DNA of 64,000 bases. Origin: Azorinus chamasolen. Its lineage: Eukaryota; Mollusca; Bivalvia; Cardiida; Solecurtidae. Below, one piece after another: positions 1 to 6,225 of the stretch; position 1 is the first letter of the stretch; the number at the start of each line of letters is the position of its first letter. Below the pieces are notes generated by a model. The model saw only the letters and a program-made list of their open reading frames with translations. It made no database searches and had not been told where the DNA came from. The translations under genes and the position numbers were made by a program. The stretch covers positions 68,914,379 through 68,978,378 of the forward strand of contig OY755236.1 in the NCBI GenBank assembly GCA_963576725.1. The letters are read 5' to 3'.

Positions 1-19
1 AAGATCAATAATTAAAAAA

Positions 20-1021
20 ATGACCATTCGTATAAGCGGAAATGAAGTTATGTCAATCGATGATAGCGATATTTATCATTGTTATGTTGATTTATGGAAA
101 ACGCCTACCGAACGCACAAACATGGCTTATCAAGGTCTTGGTAAAGTAAACATGTTAAAACACAGAGTTGGAGCGGGAAATGCTGGTGCGGACAAAGAAG
201 ACGAAGCTATAGCGGACGCGTATAAAAATAGATTTTGTATTCCGTTAGACTTTGAACTATTAGAAACGCATATACCATTTTATCAGTCTGGTCTCGGTGA
301 TAGACTCGAGTATGAACTTACATTCAATGATTATAATAAAGTTATTAACTCAACGGATAAAGATGCGAGTTATAAAATAAGTAATATTTGTTTAGAATTT
401 GATATGGTTTCCGACGCTGAATTAGCTAGACAAATAAGACAACAAGTTTCTGGTAAAATGGTAATATTATACGATAGAGTACTAAGGCATAGAAAAATAA
501 TAAAAAATAAATCTGATACTTTATGGAATATAAATTTAAATGTTCCAGCGAGAAGTATGAAAGGAATTCTGATGTTGTTTGAAGACCCCGAAAGAACGAA
601 CACCGAAACTTATTTCAATCCTAAAATAACAAAAGTAGAGATTACCATCGAAGGAGTTCCGAATCAATTATACAGTCAAGGAATGAAAGCTTATCAACAA
701 TGGGATGAAATTAATAATTTTTTTGCTATGAATTCTAAACGAAATAAAATAACAAATTTAGTTTTAAAAGATACGTTCTTCACTAATACGACATTAGAAA
801 AATATCTTACCAGTAATTACGCGTTATGGCTTGATTTACGCACAGCGGATGATAACTCACTACACGGTTCGGGAAGACGAATTGAGAATGGATCTGAAGG
901 AATTACAATTCAAATAACGAAAGAAGCAGGAGAAGATGAAACAATAAATGTTTATCTATTTGTTATACAAGACGCACAAATTAATTTTGAAGATGGCAGA
1001 TTTAAAGAAGTTGTTTATTAA
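20..1021 (+). CDS. Major capsid protein, double-jelly-roll type (probably 5'-truncated by the window edge)
   Basis: The visible 333 residues resemble the middle and C-terminal part of Polinton/adintovirus-type major capsid proteins, which build the icosahedral shell. Typical stretches are FCIPLDFELLETHIPFYQ (72-89), GDRLEYELTFNDY (93-105), LARQIRQQ (135-142), YDRVLRH (151-157), PARSMKGILMLFEDP (176-190), GVPNQLYSQGMKAYQQWDE (212-230) and YALWLDLRT (267-275). Family members are usually about 450-650 residues. The frame is open through the 18 nucleotides before this ATG, so the N-terminal jelly roll probably continues to the left. On the other hand, the ATG is preceded by an A-run like the other genes of the element, so a start here is not excluded. 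The packaging ATPase follows after 24 bp. The frame is intact. Assignment is from recalled family motifs, not a search. Confidence 0.82.
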   Translation: MTIRISGNEVMSIDDSDIYHCYVDLWKTPTERTNMAYQGLGKVNMLKHRVGAGNAGADKEDEAIADAYKNRFCIPLDFELLETHIPFYQSGLGDRLEYELTFNDYNKVINSTDKDASYKISNICLEFDMVSDAELARQIRQQVSGKMVILYDRVLRHRKIIKNKSDTLWNINLNVPARSMKGILMLFEDPERTNTETYFNPKITKVEITIEGVPNQLYSQGMKAYQQWDEINNFFAMNSKRNKITNLVLKDTFFTNTTLEKYLTSNYALWLDLRTADDNSLHGSGRRIENGSEGITIQITKEAGEDETINVYLFVIQDAQINFEDGRFKEVVY

Positions 1022-1045
1022 AGGAATTTTAATTTCACCTAAAAA

Positions 1046-1726
1046 ATGGAGCACCGACCGAGCGGGGCGAGTGCTCCTGGGAACTCCCGTGAGCTTCCGA
1101 AATATCCTCATTGTGCTATTATATGTGGACAGACAGGTTGTGGAAAGACCGAGTTTGTACTTGACCTTTTAGAAAATCAATATTCTAAAATATTCAAATA
1201 TATAGTTATATTGTGTCCTACTATTCAATGGAATAAAGCTTATAAAAATCGTGAGTGGATCGGAGATGTCAGGAAACCTAAAACAAAAAATATAATAATC
1301 GTTAATCCTATCGTTAATGAAGAAGAGAAACTACAAGAATTATTAAGAATGTTTTTTAATAAATATGCGGGTCATTCGACGTTATACATTATTGATGATT
1401 GTAGCGCTACAAAAGAATTAACGAAGAAAAGAGATATGCTTTCCGAATTAGCTTTTTCAGGGAGACACGCTGAACAATCAGTGTGGGTTATTTCACAGAG
1501 ATACAATTCTGTTTTAAAAGATTTGAGAGAACAAACAAAATGGTTATGTATGTTCTACACAAAAGACAGAGATAGTTTTGAAAATTGTCTAAGAGAAAAT
1601 GACGTTATTCCTACTTTGGAAGAAAGACAAAAAATTAAAGAGGAACTAAAAAAAAAGAAGCATCGTAAATTGATATTGAGAACGGATCAACCTACTGGCT
1701 ATTGGTTAGTCGACCGTTCCACTTGA
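1046..1726 (+). CDS. A32-type (FtsK/HerA-like) genome packaging ATPase
   Basis: This would power translocation of viral DNA into preformed capsids. Walker A GQTGCGKT is at residues 28-35 and Walker B LYIIDD at 113-118. They are followed by LAFSGRHAEQSVWVISQRYNS (about 141-161), a stretch characteristic of Polinton and virophage ATPases, and by LKDLREQTKW and YTKDRDSFENCLREND. The length of 226 residues suits the compact members. The start has the A-run context AAAAAATGG. Residues 2-17 (HRPSGASAPGNSRELP) are encoded by a GC-rich palindromic insert, so the first conserved residues only begin near 20. The last 39 bp of conserved coding sequence (1665-1703) recur exactly at 2920-2958, and the current C-terminal tail runs into a second GC-rich repeat, which suggests that the original 3' end was displaced. 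Confidence 0.88.
   Translation: MEHRPSGASAPGNSRELPKYPHCAIICGQTGCGKTEFVLDLLENQYSKIFKYIVILCPTIQWNKAYKNREWIGDVRKPKTKNIIIVNPIVNEEEKLQELLRMFFNKYAGHSTLYIIDDCSATKELTKKRDMLSELAFSGRHAEQSVWVISQRYNSVLKDLREQTKWLCMFYTKDRDSFENCLRENDVIPTLEERQKIKEELKKKKHRKLILRTDQPTGYWLVDRST
1048..1096 (+). repeat. GC-rich palindromic insert 1, within the ATPase start
   Basis: GGAGCAC (1048-1054) pairs with GTGCTCC (1071-1077). The loop holds CCGAGCGGGGCGAG, followed by CTCCTGGGAACTCCC. It reads in frame as residues 2-17 of the ATPase and contrasts with the AT-rich neighbourhood. Confidence 0.75.
1665..1703 (+). repeat. 39-bp direct repeat, left copy (ATPase 3' end)
   Basis: This stretch is identical over 39 bp to 2920-2958. 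Here it is coding sequence near the ATPase C-terminus (KLILRTDQPTGYW); the other copy is noncoding. The pair brackets the four-repeat protein gene. Confidence 0.9.
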
Positions 1727-1787
1727 ACTCAAGGCGAACTCCCAGGAGCTCGCTCCGCTCGGCTTCGCGATGCTCGCTCGATGATTG
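1723..1787 (-). repeat. GC-rich palindromic insert 2, inverted relative to insert 1
   Basis: On the minus strand it reads CCGAGCGGAGCGAGCTCCTG then GGAGTTCG, closely matching the CCGAGCGGGGCGAG...CTCCTGGGAA of insert 1. The two inverted copies therefore flank the ATPase gene. It provides the end of the ATPase frame and an upstream ATG (1781) of the next gene. Confidence 0.7.
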
Positions 1788-1804
1788 AAATTTATCCTTA
1801 TAAA

Positions 1805-2839
1805 ATGGGCGTATCTATGAAAGATTTTAAAATTCTTGCAGCAGTTTTAGTTGAAAAATTTCATTTAATAGAGTGTGCAAAAAGCTTTTTCCCTCCAAAA
1901 CACCCAGGAGCTAAATTCTTAATTGAACTTCTTCTTTTTGCTTCTGGTGGAAAAGATCCATTCAATAATATTAAAATTAAATTTGAAATGAGTAAGACCA
2001 AACTTCGTACTGAACTTAAAAATATTATTTTTGAAATAAATAAGCGAGCAACGCGAGCGGGCGGCGTTGAAAAAGTTGAAGTGGAGGATCGCAGCTCGGG
2101 CGCCCTCGATAATTCAGAGCGACCTATTTCTTTGAAAGATTTTAATATTATTGCAGAAGTTTTAATTGAAAAAACCCGTTTAAACGAATGTACAGAAGAA
2201 GAGTTAATTTCAGTACATCCGGGAGCTTGGGTGTTAATTGGATTTCTTCTTCTTGCTGTAAATAAAAATGAGGAATTTGATCTACTGATGATAATGACAG
2301 AGACGGAAGTGAGCAAAACCAGACTTCGTACTAAACTTAAAAATATTATTTTTGAAACAAATAAAAAAATTGAATATTTTAAAATTATTGCAAAAGTTTT
2401 AGTTGAAGAATTTTATTTAGTAGATGGGATTATTCTTCCACCAGAGGCTAAAAACTTAATTAAAACTCTTCTTTTTGTTGCAAGGGAAGAAAATCCATTC
2501 AATGATGAAGATTATAAAAAACCTATTTCTTTTAAAGATTTTAAAATTATTGCAAATATTTTAGATGAAGAATTTAATTTTGCAAAATGTTTATATGATA
2601 AACGTATACCAGAATATTCAGAGGTTAGAGAGTTAATTGCAACTCTTCTTTTTGCTACAGGTATAAAAGATTTTTTTTATAATAGGCATGAACGTGAAAT
2701 TCGTACTAAACGTAAAAACATTATTTTAAAAGTAAATGAAAAACTTAAAGAGGAAAAAGATATTTATCTTTTATTTGGGGTGAAAGATATCCATCTTTTA
2801 TTTGAACGACCGGAGGGAGTGAATGGTTTATTTTTTTAA
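1805..2839 (+). CDS. Unrecognised protein built of four internal repeats
   Basis: I do not recognise this gene. I prefer the ATG at 1805 because it has the A-run context TATAAAATGG; an in-frame ATG at 1781 lies inside a GC-rich insert. Counting from 1781, repeats lie at about 13-88, 116-196, 197-244 and 249-322. Each has a helix of the form KDFKIIAxVLVEEF, then a P/H-G-A-rich turn and a second helix xxLIxxLLFA. Three end in a basic segment like SKTxLRTxLKNIIFExNK. Residues 89-113 between repeats 1 and 2 come from a GC-rich insert. There are no membrane segments or catalytic motifs that I can name. It sits between the two 39-bp direct repeats, so it may be a cargo gene added to the element. 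A helical adaptor or interaction protein is possible but unproven. Confidence 0.7.
   Translation: MGVSMKDFKILAAVLVEKFHLIECAKSFFPPKHPGAKFLIELLLFASGGKDPFNNIKIKFEMSKTKLRTELKNIIFEINKRATRAGGVEKVEVEDRSSGALDNSERPISLKDFNIIAEVLIEKTRLNECTEEELISVHPGAWVLIGFLLLAVNKNEEFDLLMIMTETEVSKTRLRTKLKNIIFETNKKIEYFKIIAKVLVEEFYLVDGIILPPEAKNLIKTLLFVAREENPFNDEDYKKPISFKDFKIIANILDEEFNFAKCLYDKRIPEYSEVRELIATLLFATGIKDFFYNRHEREIRTKRKNIILKVNEKLKEEKDIYLLFGVKDIHLLFERPEGVNGLFF
2041..2115. repeat. GC-rich insert 3, inside the four-repeat gene
   Basis: GCGAGCAACGCGAGCGGGCG and GGATCGCAGCTCGGGCGCCC lie in frame between protein repeats 1 and 2 in otherwise very AT-rich coding DNA. It is related in vocabulary (GAGCGAG, CTCGG) to the other inserts of the element. 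Confidence 0.6.
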
Positions 2840-3157
2840 AAACTATATCAAGAGGGGTTCACGCCCTGACGGTTGTTCAAATTTAAAACAAGAAAATATC
2901 GGTTGATTTTAACGTTTTAGTAAATTGATATTGAGAACGGATCAACCTACTGGCTATTAATTAAGCATTACTAAAGCATTGATTAAGCATTACTAAAGCA
3001 TTGTTTAAGCATTACTAAAGCATTGTTTAAGCATTGTTTAAGCATTGTTTAAGCATTACTAAAGCATTGATTAAGCATTACTAATTAAAATGCTATTGGA
3101 ACTGAAGGTTTCAAAAAAACTATAATTATTTTTAAACTAAAAAATAAATTATATAAA
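2840..3157. repeat. Noncoding gap: 39-bp direct repeat (right copy) and a 20-bp tandem array
   Basis: Positions 2920-2958 repeat the ATPase 3' end exactly. From 2959 to about 3085 there follows an array of TTAAGCATTACTAAAGCATTG-like units, alternating 'attactaaagc' and 'attgtttaagc' versions. I see no gene in the gap. Confidence 0.85.
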
Positions 3158-3657
3158 ATGAATGCCGAAGAATTATTAACCGAAATCGAGCGAGTCCCCT
3201 TGAGGTTGCCCCAGGGAGAAGATGTTGAAGACAAAATAGATGAAAAAAACGTGAAAGATTATCAGCTATTGTAGCTGGTGGTAGTAGTAAACAATATCTC
3301 GGAAAAGAGTTGCAACTTTCAGACATTGACGCAATGACTTCCGATCAAATAAAAAAACTTTATTGTAGATATGAAGCGAGATTAGGAGCGAGTATGACTA
3401 AGACATTAGGTAATTCTTTTATTAATTTATATGTTATGGGTGTTTCTAAGTTTTTTAATGTTAACCCTCCAAAACTAATACAAGACTTAGAGGAAGATCC
3501 TTTTATAAATCACGCTTTGACTAGTTCATGTTGCGAACTGTACTATAGATATGGAATGTATTTAGCACCTCTTACCACAATGTTAACAACAGCAAAACAT
3601 GTTAATCTTACTAATAATGAAGATGATTCTCAAAAAAAAGATATAAAAAATGAATAG
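3158..3657 (+). CDS. Conserved-looking viral protein of unknown function, read through a -1 frameshift
   Basis: The first reading frame starts at ATG 3158 (A-run context TATAAAATGA) and stops at TAG 3272-3274 after 38 codons. The -1 frame, which has a stop at 3241-3243 just before the overlap, is open from there to 3657 and holds the conserved-looking part, including AIVAGGSSKQYLGKEL and YEARLGASMTKTLG. From memory these resemble hypothetical proteins accompanying Polinton-like elements in invertebrates; I cannot name a function. The overlap contains A AAA AAC (3244-3250) placed exactly in the zero-frame register needed for -1 slippage, giving about 166 residues. The alternative is a simple one-base loss in an A-run, making this a broken gene. 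A start at ATG 3334 would leave out the AIVAGGSS part. The stop overlaps the start of the next gene by 8 bp. Confidence 0.65.
3244..3277 (+). promoter_or_regulatory. Candidate -1 ribosomal frameshift signal
   Basis: The heptamer A AAA AAC (3244-3250) is a classic X XXY YYZ slippery site and is in the correct register: zero-frame codons are GAA AAA AAC. Twelve nucleotides downstream, CAGCT (3263-3267) can pair with AGCTG (3273-3277) around ATTGT. That stem is short, so a stronger structure is not evident. Confidence 0.5.
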
Positions 3658-4192
3658 TGAAGAAAATATTAATAATGAAGAAAAAATGAATAATGGAGTT
3701 CCTCTTGGGGGGAGTAATCTCTTGAAACCCAAAAATCCAAAACGAGTAGCTGCGGGTAAGAAAGGTGCAGAAGCTAGAAAATTAAAAGCAGAATTAAAAA
3801 GAAAAGAAGCAGAACTTTTGAAGAAAGAAAATATGGAACTAAAAATTTCGAGCGACCATCGAGCGACCGTCAGGGAGCGAGCTCCCTCTTGGCGAGTCCC
3901 CTTGGAGGGAGTTCCTCTTGGTTTAAATTCGACACCAAGACAAATAACAAAAGATTCAGATGATGATGCTTTTCAAAATTCAACCGAAAGGGCGACCGAA
4001 GGGAGTTTAAATTCGAAATTAGAAATAATAAAAGATTCAAAAAATTACATACCATTATATGTATCAATCGTAGTTGCTGGATTAGGAGTATATTTATTAG
4101 TAAAAAGTAAAAACATTCAAGTCAAAAAAGAAAAAGAAAATATATCTTATGAAATAAAGAAAGAAGAATATAACCCATTTGAATTTAATTAA
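3650..4192 (+). CDS. Small coiled-coil protein with C-terminal membrane anchor
   Basis: 180 residues, function unknown. A basic segment PKRVAAGKKGAEARK (about 30-44) leads into a charged, probably coiled-coil helix (about 40-66). Residues about 68-93 (RATVRERAPSWRVPLEGVPL and following) come from a GC-rich insert. Residues 105-130 are acidic to polar. One transmembrane segment, YIPLYVSIVVAGLGVYLLV, lies at 133-151, followed by a lysine-rich tail. The ATG follows an A-run and overlaps the preceding stop by 8 bp, so the two genes are probably co-expressed. A virion membrane or scaffold role is plausible from context only. Confidence 0.72.
   Translation: MNSEENINNEEKMNNGVPLGGSNLLKPKNPKRVAAGKKGAEARKLKAELKRKEAELLKKENMELKISSDHRATVRERAPSWRVPLEGVPLGLNSTPRQITKDSDDDAFQNSTERATEGSLNSKLEIIKDSKNYIPLYVSIVVAGLGVYLLVKSKNIQVKKEKENISYEIKKEEYNPFEFN
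3846..3930. repeat. GC-rich palindromic insert cluster, within the coiled-coil protein gene
   Basis: The cluster contains CGAGCGACC twice, then GGGAGCGAGCTCCC (3874-3887; a perfect 14-bp palindrome), CTTGGCGAGTCCCCTTGG and GGGAGTTCCTCTTGG. Related pieces occur at 3187-3220, 3696-3720 and 3978-4008. All read through in frame. Confidence 0.75.
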
Positions 4193-4229
4193 TTTTCTTT
4201 TAACTACATGTATATTTTTTCTTTAAAAA

Positions 4230-4460
4230 ATGGCAACAGATGGAAAACAAATAGCAAACATGTTATATCATGCAGGAGTAGAAACTGTATTAACAATTGG
4301 TTATGCGGAAATAGGTAGAAAACTGTTAAAAAGACCACCACCTAAAGTAGATTTTAATATGGGGGATATTGGAATGTTATCTATTGATATATTACTTGCA
4401 ATGGCAACAAAAGATATGTTGGTTAAACAAGGTATTATTCCAGCTGATATTATGAAGTAG
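4230..4460 (+). CDS. Small hydrophobic protein, 76 residues
   Basis: Start context CTTTAAAAAATGG. Two hydrophobic stretches (about 14-28 and 46-60) are separated by a basic, proline-rich turn (KLLKRPPPK, 31-39). It ends in KQGIIPADIMK. It reminds me of small conserved proteins next to Polinton-like capsid genes in invertebrates, but I have no function for it; a virion membrane or minor structural protein is a guess. It is preceded by a 37-bp gap after the coiled-coil gene and followed by a GC-rich insert. Confidence 0.7.
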   Translation: MATDGKQIANMLYHAGVETVLTIGYAEIGRKLLKRPPPKVDFNMGDIGMLSIDILLAMATKDMLVKQGIIPADIMK

Positions 4461-4490
4461 AGCTCCTTGTCTTATTTTTATTTTTTTGAG

Positions 4491-4552
4491 TGAGCGGAGA
4501 CCGAGTCAAAGAGGAACTCCCTCCGGTCGAACGAGTTCCTTGGAATGAAATT
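4491..4552. repeat. GC-rich insert between the two small membrane protein genes
   Basis: GAGCGGAGACCGAG, GAGGAACTCCCTCCGG and ACGAGTTCCTTGG repeat the vocabulary of the other inserts. A frame open from GTG 4490 runs through it, but the ATG at 4565 has the usual A-run, so the insert is probably noncoding here. Confidence 0.65.
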
Positions 4553-4564
4553 CACTCCTTAAAA

Positions 4565-4792
4565 ATGTCTAGAGTAATACCAATTAAGTTGGGTGATAAG
4601 TATGATTATTTATTTTTAAAACCAGATGATGATGTTGAAGAAGTTATAAAAGATTATTCAGAATACGTAGTTTTTGAAGAAAATAAACCTAATTATTTAC
4701 TTATTGTCCCTGGTATTTTTTTAATTGGGTTAACTATTTGGGATTTTATTAAGTTGATTACACCTCCAAGGGGAGTCCAAGAGGAATCCTAG
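4565..4792 (+). CDS. Small single-span membrane protein, 75 residues
   Basis: I choose the ATG at 4565 because of its CCTTAAAAATG context. The N-terminal half is acidic and soluble (KPDDDVEEVIKDYSEY, 19-34). A transmembrane segment, LLIVPGIFLIGLTIWDFIKLI, lies at about 45-65. The last residues (PPRGVQEES) are encoded by a GC-rich insert (CCAAGGGGAGTCCAAGAGG), so the natural C-terminus may have been altered. Function unknown; it is the last gene of the element. Confidence 0.68.
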   Translation: MSRVIPIKLGDKYDYLFLKPDDDVEEVIKDYSEYVVFEENKPNYLLIVPGIFLIGLTIWDFIKLITPPRGVQEES

Positions 4793-5229
4793 TTTTTTTG
4801 GTTTTTTTTCCTCCCCTGATTTAGTTCTTCTGTACCTCCCTAGATTTCTAAAAAAAATTCACAAAAAACCACATAGTAGAGGGGCCCCATTGGTAGTGTG
4901 TTTTTTTTTTTTTTTCCTCCCCTGATTTAGTTCTTCTGTACCTCCCTAGATTTCTAAAAAAAATTCACAAAAAAACACATAGTAGAGGGGCCCCATTGGT
5001 AGTGTGTTTTTTTTTTTTTTTTTCACTTTGATTTAGGTCTACTGTACCTCTTTTATTCTGTACCTCTTTTTTTATTTTTACTATTTTTACAATTTTTATG
5101 GCCCAAACACCTATAAAATATAGTTTTAGACCTAAAACAGAGTCAATTCTTCTAAATTTGAACATTTTGGACCATTTTTCCACAAATTAACCATTTTCTG
5201 TAATTTACTATTTTTAGCAATTTTAAGCA
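4793..5229. repeat. Noncoding right end of the element with a 106-bp tandem duplication
   Basis: Two copies of a 106-bp unit lie at 4810-4915 and 4916-5021. Each runs from CCTCCCCTGATTTAG through AGAGGGGCCCCATTGG to a poly-T tract. A third start (TTTGATTTAGGTCTACTGTACCTC) decays from 5029. The remainder to 5229 is AT-rich with no gene. Confidence 0.85.
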
Positions 5230-5322
5230 CTAGCTATATATATATAGGGAAGGGCGAGCGGAGCGTGTTCTGGATCGCGAGCGGAGCGAGTGGTCCAGGA
5301 CCGCCCTTTCCTATATATATGG
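5230..5322. repeat. Imperfect palindrome at the right end of the viral element
   Basis: The left arm TATATATAGGGAAGGGCG pairs with the right arm CGCCCTTTCCTATATATA with one mismatch. Between them lie two copies of CGAGCGGAGCG and an inner CTGGA...TCCAG stem. Directly after it, GGCGTGAAAATGTGTTTGTAT matches the interior of host family A repeats (compare 61680), so this is my best estimate of the element boundary. Confidence 0.7.
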
Positions 5323-5470
5323 CGTGAAAATGTGTTTGTATAACAGAAAGGGTAAAAGACGGAGTCAGTGTGTCAAATCGGTTAGATTCCTATTAGGGAC
5401 CGGGTCACTTGGCGTCTCTTCTGGATCCAAATTGTCTCAATAGATAGTCACATATCCACCACTAACTGGC
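5323..5470. repeat. Host repeat remnants (family A 3' part, family B core)
   Basis: GGCGTGAAAATGTG...AGAAAGGGTAA is the truncated right end of a family A element. 5360-5450 (TCAAATCGGTTAGATTCCTA... to GGCGTCTCTTCTGGATCC) is a decayed family B core. Confidence 0.6.
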
Positions 5471-5474
5471 AGAG

Positions 5475-5722
5475 TAAACACGACTAGAGCATAAACAGAA
5501 CACGACACGAATATCAGACATAAATAGAATACGACTACAGCATCAAGCATAAATAGAACACGACTAGAGCAGAAAACATAACAAGAACACGACTAGAGCA
5601 TCAAACATAAATAGTACACGACTACATCACCAAGCATAAATAGAACACGACTAGAGGAGCAGATATAATTAGAACACGACTAGAGCATCAAGCATAAATA
5701 GAACACAACTAGAGCATAAAAC
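5475..5722. repeat. Tandem array, unit about 29-30 bp
   Basis: About eight degenerate copies of ACACGACTAGAGCATCAAG plus CATAAATAGA. Confidence 0.9.
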
Positions 5723-6019
5723 ATTTTTTTCCGACACGGTATCAAGTTCCGTTGGTGTCTGCGTCTCATCAGGTTCTAAACTGTTTTGATGTTTGGAATA
5801 ATTCTTTGAAATAAAAGAATTGAATATATTGAAGCAGATGAGCAATTTTGCAGATGATATTGCTTGTCGGCGAAAAATTAAAGAAGGGAATAGACTGTCC
5901 TCTCAAGATTTGGAAGATCACGTCATGCGAAACTCATTTGACAAGGTTTCGACTCAAAGAGGTCATGTGCGCGTTTAAGTGTCAGTGATTGAATTTAAAC
6001 GTTTACTTCGTGGATATTT
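5723..6019. other. No gene seen; half of a family B core
   Basis: 5731-5790 holds a lone right half of the family B core (GCGTCTCATCAGGTTC). The rest is unassigned single-copy-looking DNA. Confidence 0.5.
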
Positions 6020-6225
6020 ATGCAATAATTCATGACTTCATAAATTTTCATTACTGATTTTTGTACAATAGCCAATGAACAAAGAAATGTCTGGCCATGT
6101 CATAACCTACATTATTGCATATGCAAACAGAGCAGATCCTGTTTAGGCGGTTCCTACAGGAACGACAGGAACCGTCTGATCTGCGTCTACTCTGTTTGCA
6201 AAAACGTGAAGATGCGCCTGCAATT
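6020..6225. mobile_element. Family A MITE
   Basis: The hairpin 6123-6201 has arms GCAAACAGAGCAGATCC and GCGTCTACTCTGTTTGC. It carries the usual flanks (ATTTTCATTA..., 'gtctggccatg', 'ataagag'). Confidence 0.7.

Larger units (their letters stand above)
1..5322 (+). mobile_element. Right part of an integrated Polinton/adintovirus-like DNA virus element
   Basis: A block of tightly packed, unidirectional, intronless, AT-rich genes carries the capsid and packaging module of a Polinton-type virus: major capsid protein, A32-type ATPase and small membrane proteins. Most starts share an A-run directly before ATG (at 20, 1046, 1805, 3158, 3650, 4230 and 4565). The block lacks the host palindromic repeat families that fill the rest of the window and has its own GC-rich inserts. 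It stops at a palindrome (5230-5322), after which a broken family A repeat begins. Polymerase, integrase and protease, usual in this group, are not seen and may lie to the left. A chimeric assembly join at about 5.32 kb is the main alternative to a true insertion. Confidence 0.8.

Noticed and set aside
370..603. Minus-strand open frame inside the capsid gene; likewise 1861-2316 and 3132-3326
   Set aside because: Shadows of plus-strand coding sequence with clear family motifs or repeat structure.
4490..4564. GTG start at 4490 for the last viral gene
   Set aside because: The extension is encoded by a GC-rich repeat, whereas ATG 4565 has the A-run context of the other genes.
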